Origin: Ascoidea asiatica
Taxonomy: Eukaryota; Ascomycota; Saccharomycetes; Ascoideales; Ascoideaceae
Direction: 5' to 3'
Assembly (NCBI GenBank): GCA_001600695.1
Contig: BCKQ01000006.1
Location: forward strand, 62,001-126,000
Length of the DNA: 64,000 nucleotides
Positions 63,089 through 64,000 of the stretch are shown piece by piece. Below the pieces are notes generated by a model. It saw nothing but the letters and a program-made list of their open reading frames with translations. It did not search any database and was not told where the DNA came from. How positions within the stretch are numbered: the stretch's first letter is position 1; each line of letters opens with the position of its first letter. A program made the position numbers and the translations under genes.

Positions 63089-64000
63089 TCATACATTATC
63101 TATGCTGTCGTTTTTAAAGTCTTCCTTTGAAATACTTTTTTCGTCATCATTATTTTGATTACCAGTTTTATTTTTCTTGATTTCATTGAAAATATTTTGA
63201 CTATTAACAAGAATTAACTTTTTTTTACCTTTTTTATTTTTCTTAAATTGTTTTTTCTTATCTTTTAATTCTTTTTTTAATTGACTTGACTTTAAAATTT
63301 CTTCAAATTCATCAATTTCACTATCATCTTCTTTATTAACTATTTCACTAGATTTATTCTGAATTAATTTTGTACCCCATATTGTTTTTCTTTCAACCGA
63401 ATTATTTGAATTGTTCCCATTATTATTATTATTATTATTTAAACTATTATCAGAACTAATTTCAGAATTTATTAGATTAATATTTGATCCATGATTACTA
63501 ATTAAAGCTGGAAAATGTGTTTCATCATTAATTTCAATGATTTCCCTATTTAAGTTATTAACATAATCGAAATATTCATCATTTTCTTTTAAATAAAATT
63601 CTTTTGCCTTTATTTCCAAATTTTTCAAAGCATTATTTTTATTTTTTTCTTCTTTTTTAAATTTTTCAGTATTTCTCTTCGATCTTAAAAATATTTCATT
63701 CTTAAAACTTTCATAAATGTTTTTGTTAATTTGAATATAACCTTCATTATTATTTGAATTATTATTTGTATTATCATTATTACTATTAGTATTATCATTT
63801 TTGTTATTTGAATGAGAATAATGAAATTTCCAATTAATATCAATAAAAGCCAATTCAGTTCCAATTGGAGAATGCCCTAAGAATTTCAAATTTTTGATAA
63901 CATTTGTTGAATTTAAATAAATACCATAATTTATATTCTCTACTTTTACTTTAATTGAATTTGGAAAATTTGAATAATTATGATAAATTGATTTTAAAAT
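63089..64000 (-). CDS. MAG2: MAG2/RNF10-like RING ubiquitin ligase, C-terminal part (5' end outside window)
   Basis: The minus frame is open from the window edge, so the start lies beyond it; an internal TTG is not the true start. The visible 303 residues begin with PNSIKVKVENINYGIYL and NLKFLGHSPIGTELAFIDINW. This resembles the conserved C-terminal domain of RNF10/Mag2. In that family the RING domain lies N-terminal and ubiquitinates 40S ribosomal proteins during stalled translation. Further on come a Lys/Glu-rich helix region, ETHFPALISNH and a KTIWGTKL element (a FPAL...WG pattern), then a Lys-rich tail. Asn tracts interrupt it. The identification is by remembered motifs only. Confidence 0.55.
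   Translation of the reverse strand: MLKSIYHNYSNFPNSIKVKVENINYGIYLNSTNVIKNLKFLGHSPIGTELAFIDINWKFHYSHSNNKNDNTNSNNDNTNNNSNNNEGYIQINKNIYESFKNEIFLRSKRNTEKFKKEEKNKNNALKNLEIKAKEFYLKENDEYFDYVNNLNREIIEINDETHFPALISNHGSNINLINSEISSDNSLNNNNNNNGNNSNNSVERKTIWGTKLIQNKSSEIVNKEDDSEIDEFEEILKSSQLKKELKDKKKQFKKNKKGKKKLILVNSQNIFNEIKKNKTGNQNNDDEKSISKEDFKNDSIDNV

Noticed and set aside
1..64000. CRISPR arrays, insertion sequences, LTR elements and viral genes
   Set aside because: The tandem repeats seen are short microsatellites without spacers, and I found no transposase, integrase, reverse transcriptase or LTR-like pairs.
1..64000. Reassigned CTG codon (CUG clade)
   Set aside because: CTG codons are rare and I found none at a strongly conserved position, so the code cannot be decided from this window.

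Overview
This window looks like nuclear DNA of a budding yeast (Saccharomycotina). It is very AT-rich by eye. Most proteins carry long Asn/Ser/Lys tracts, and genes lie alone with their own 5' and 3' spacers rather than in operons. Recognisable yeast orthologues include RSM22, SLI15, VAC7, HIS6, MIF2, APE4, MDM35, a PABPN1-type RNA-binding protein, a Puf1/Jsn1-type Pumilio protein, formate-THF ligase, MSH2, POL1 and a MAG2-like RING-protein tail. MDM35 is split by three spliceosomal introns, which is many for a budding yeast. CTG codons are too rare at conserved positions to judge the CUG code; the standard code was used throughout.

Layout. 1-6.7 kb: RSM22 (partial, minus) diverges from an unusually long SLI15/INCENP. 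6.7-9.2 kb: a large spacer with a GC-richer island, then VAC7. 13.8-21.5 kb: HIS6, MIF2, APE4, four-exon MDM35 and the PABPN1-like gene. 23-28 kb: the Pumilio gene. 28.9 kb: initiator tRNA-Met. 29-36 kb: two degenerate Ypk-like AGC kinase paralogues flank a monofunctional formate-THF ligase. 36-38 kb: an F-box/leucine-rich-repeat gene broken by a frameshift. 39-43.6 kb: a Ser-rich secreted protein, a degenerate SDR and an Mpv17-family protein. 43.9 kb: a first RCR-family gene. 45.7-53.8 kb: convergent MSH2 and POL1, both with an upstream MCB box (ACGCGT). 54.7-63 kb: a cluster of five more RCR-family membrane proteins. The last of them is followed, after one in-frame TAA, by a second RCR-like module that stays open for 183 codons. 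The window ends inside a MAG2-like gene.

Themes. Two chromosome-segregation proteins (SLI15, MIF2) and two DNA replication/repair proteins (MSH2, POL1) are interspersed with metabolism. The accessory layer is the more unusual part. It holds an expanded family of PPxY-bearing single-pass membrane proteins (likely Rsp5 adaptors by homology to Rcr1/Rcr2), two AGC pseudokinases that lost different catalytic residues, and an SDR without its catalytic lysine or intact glycine motif. Intergenic regions contain GC-richer islands far upstream of start codons. These share exact words (CTGCCCTCGGAA, TCGGAAGGGG, TCACGTGGAAT) and CACGTG boxes, suggesting common promoter elements.
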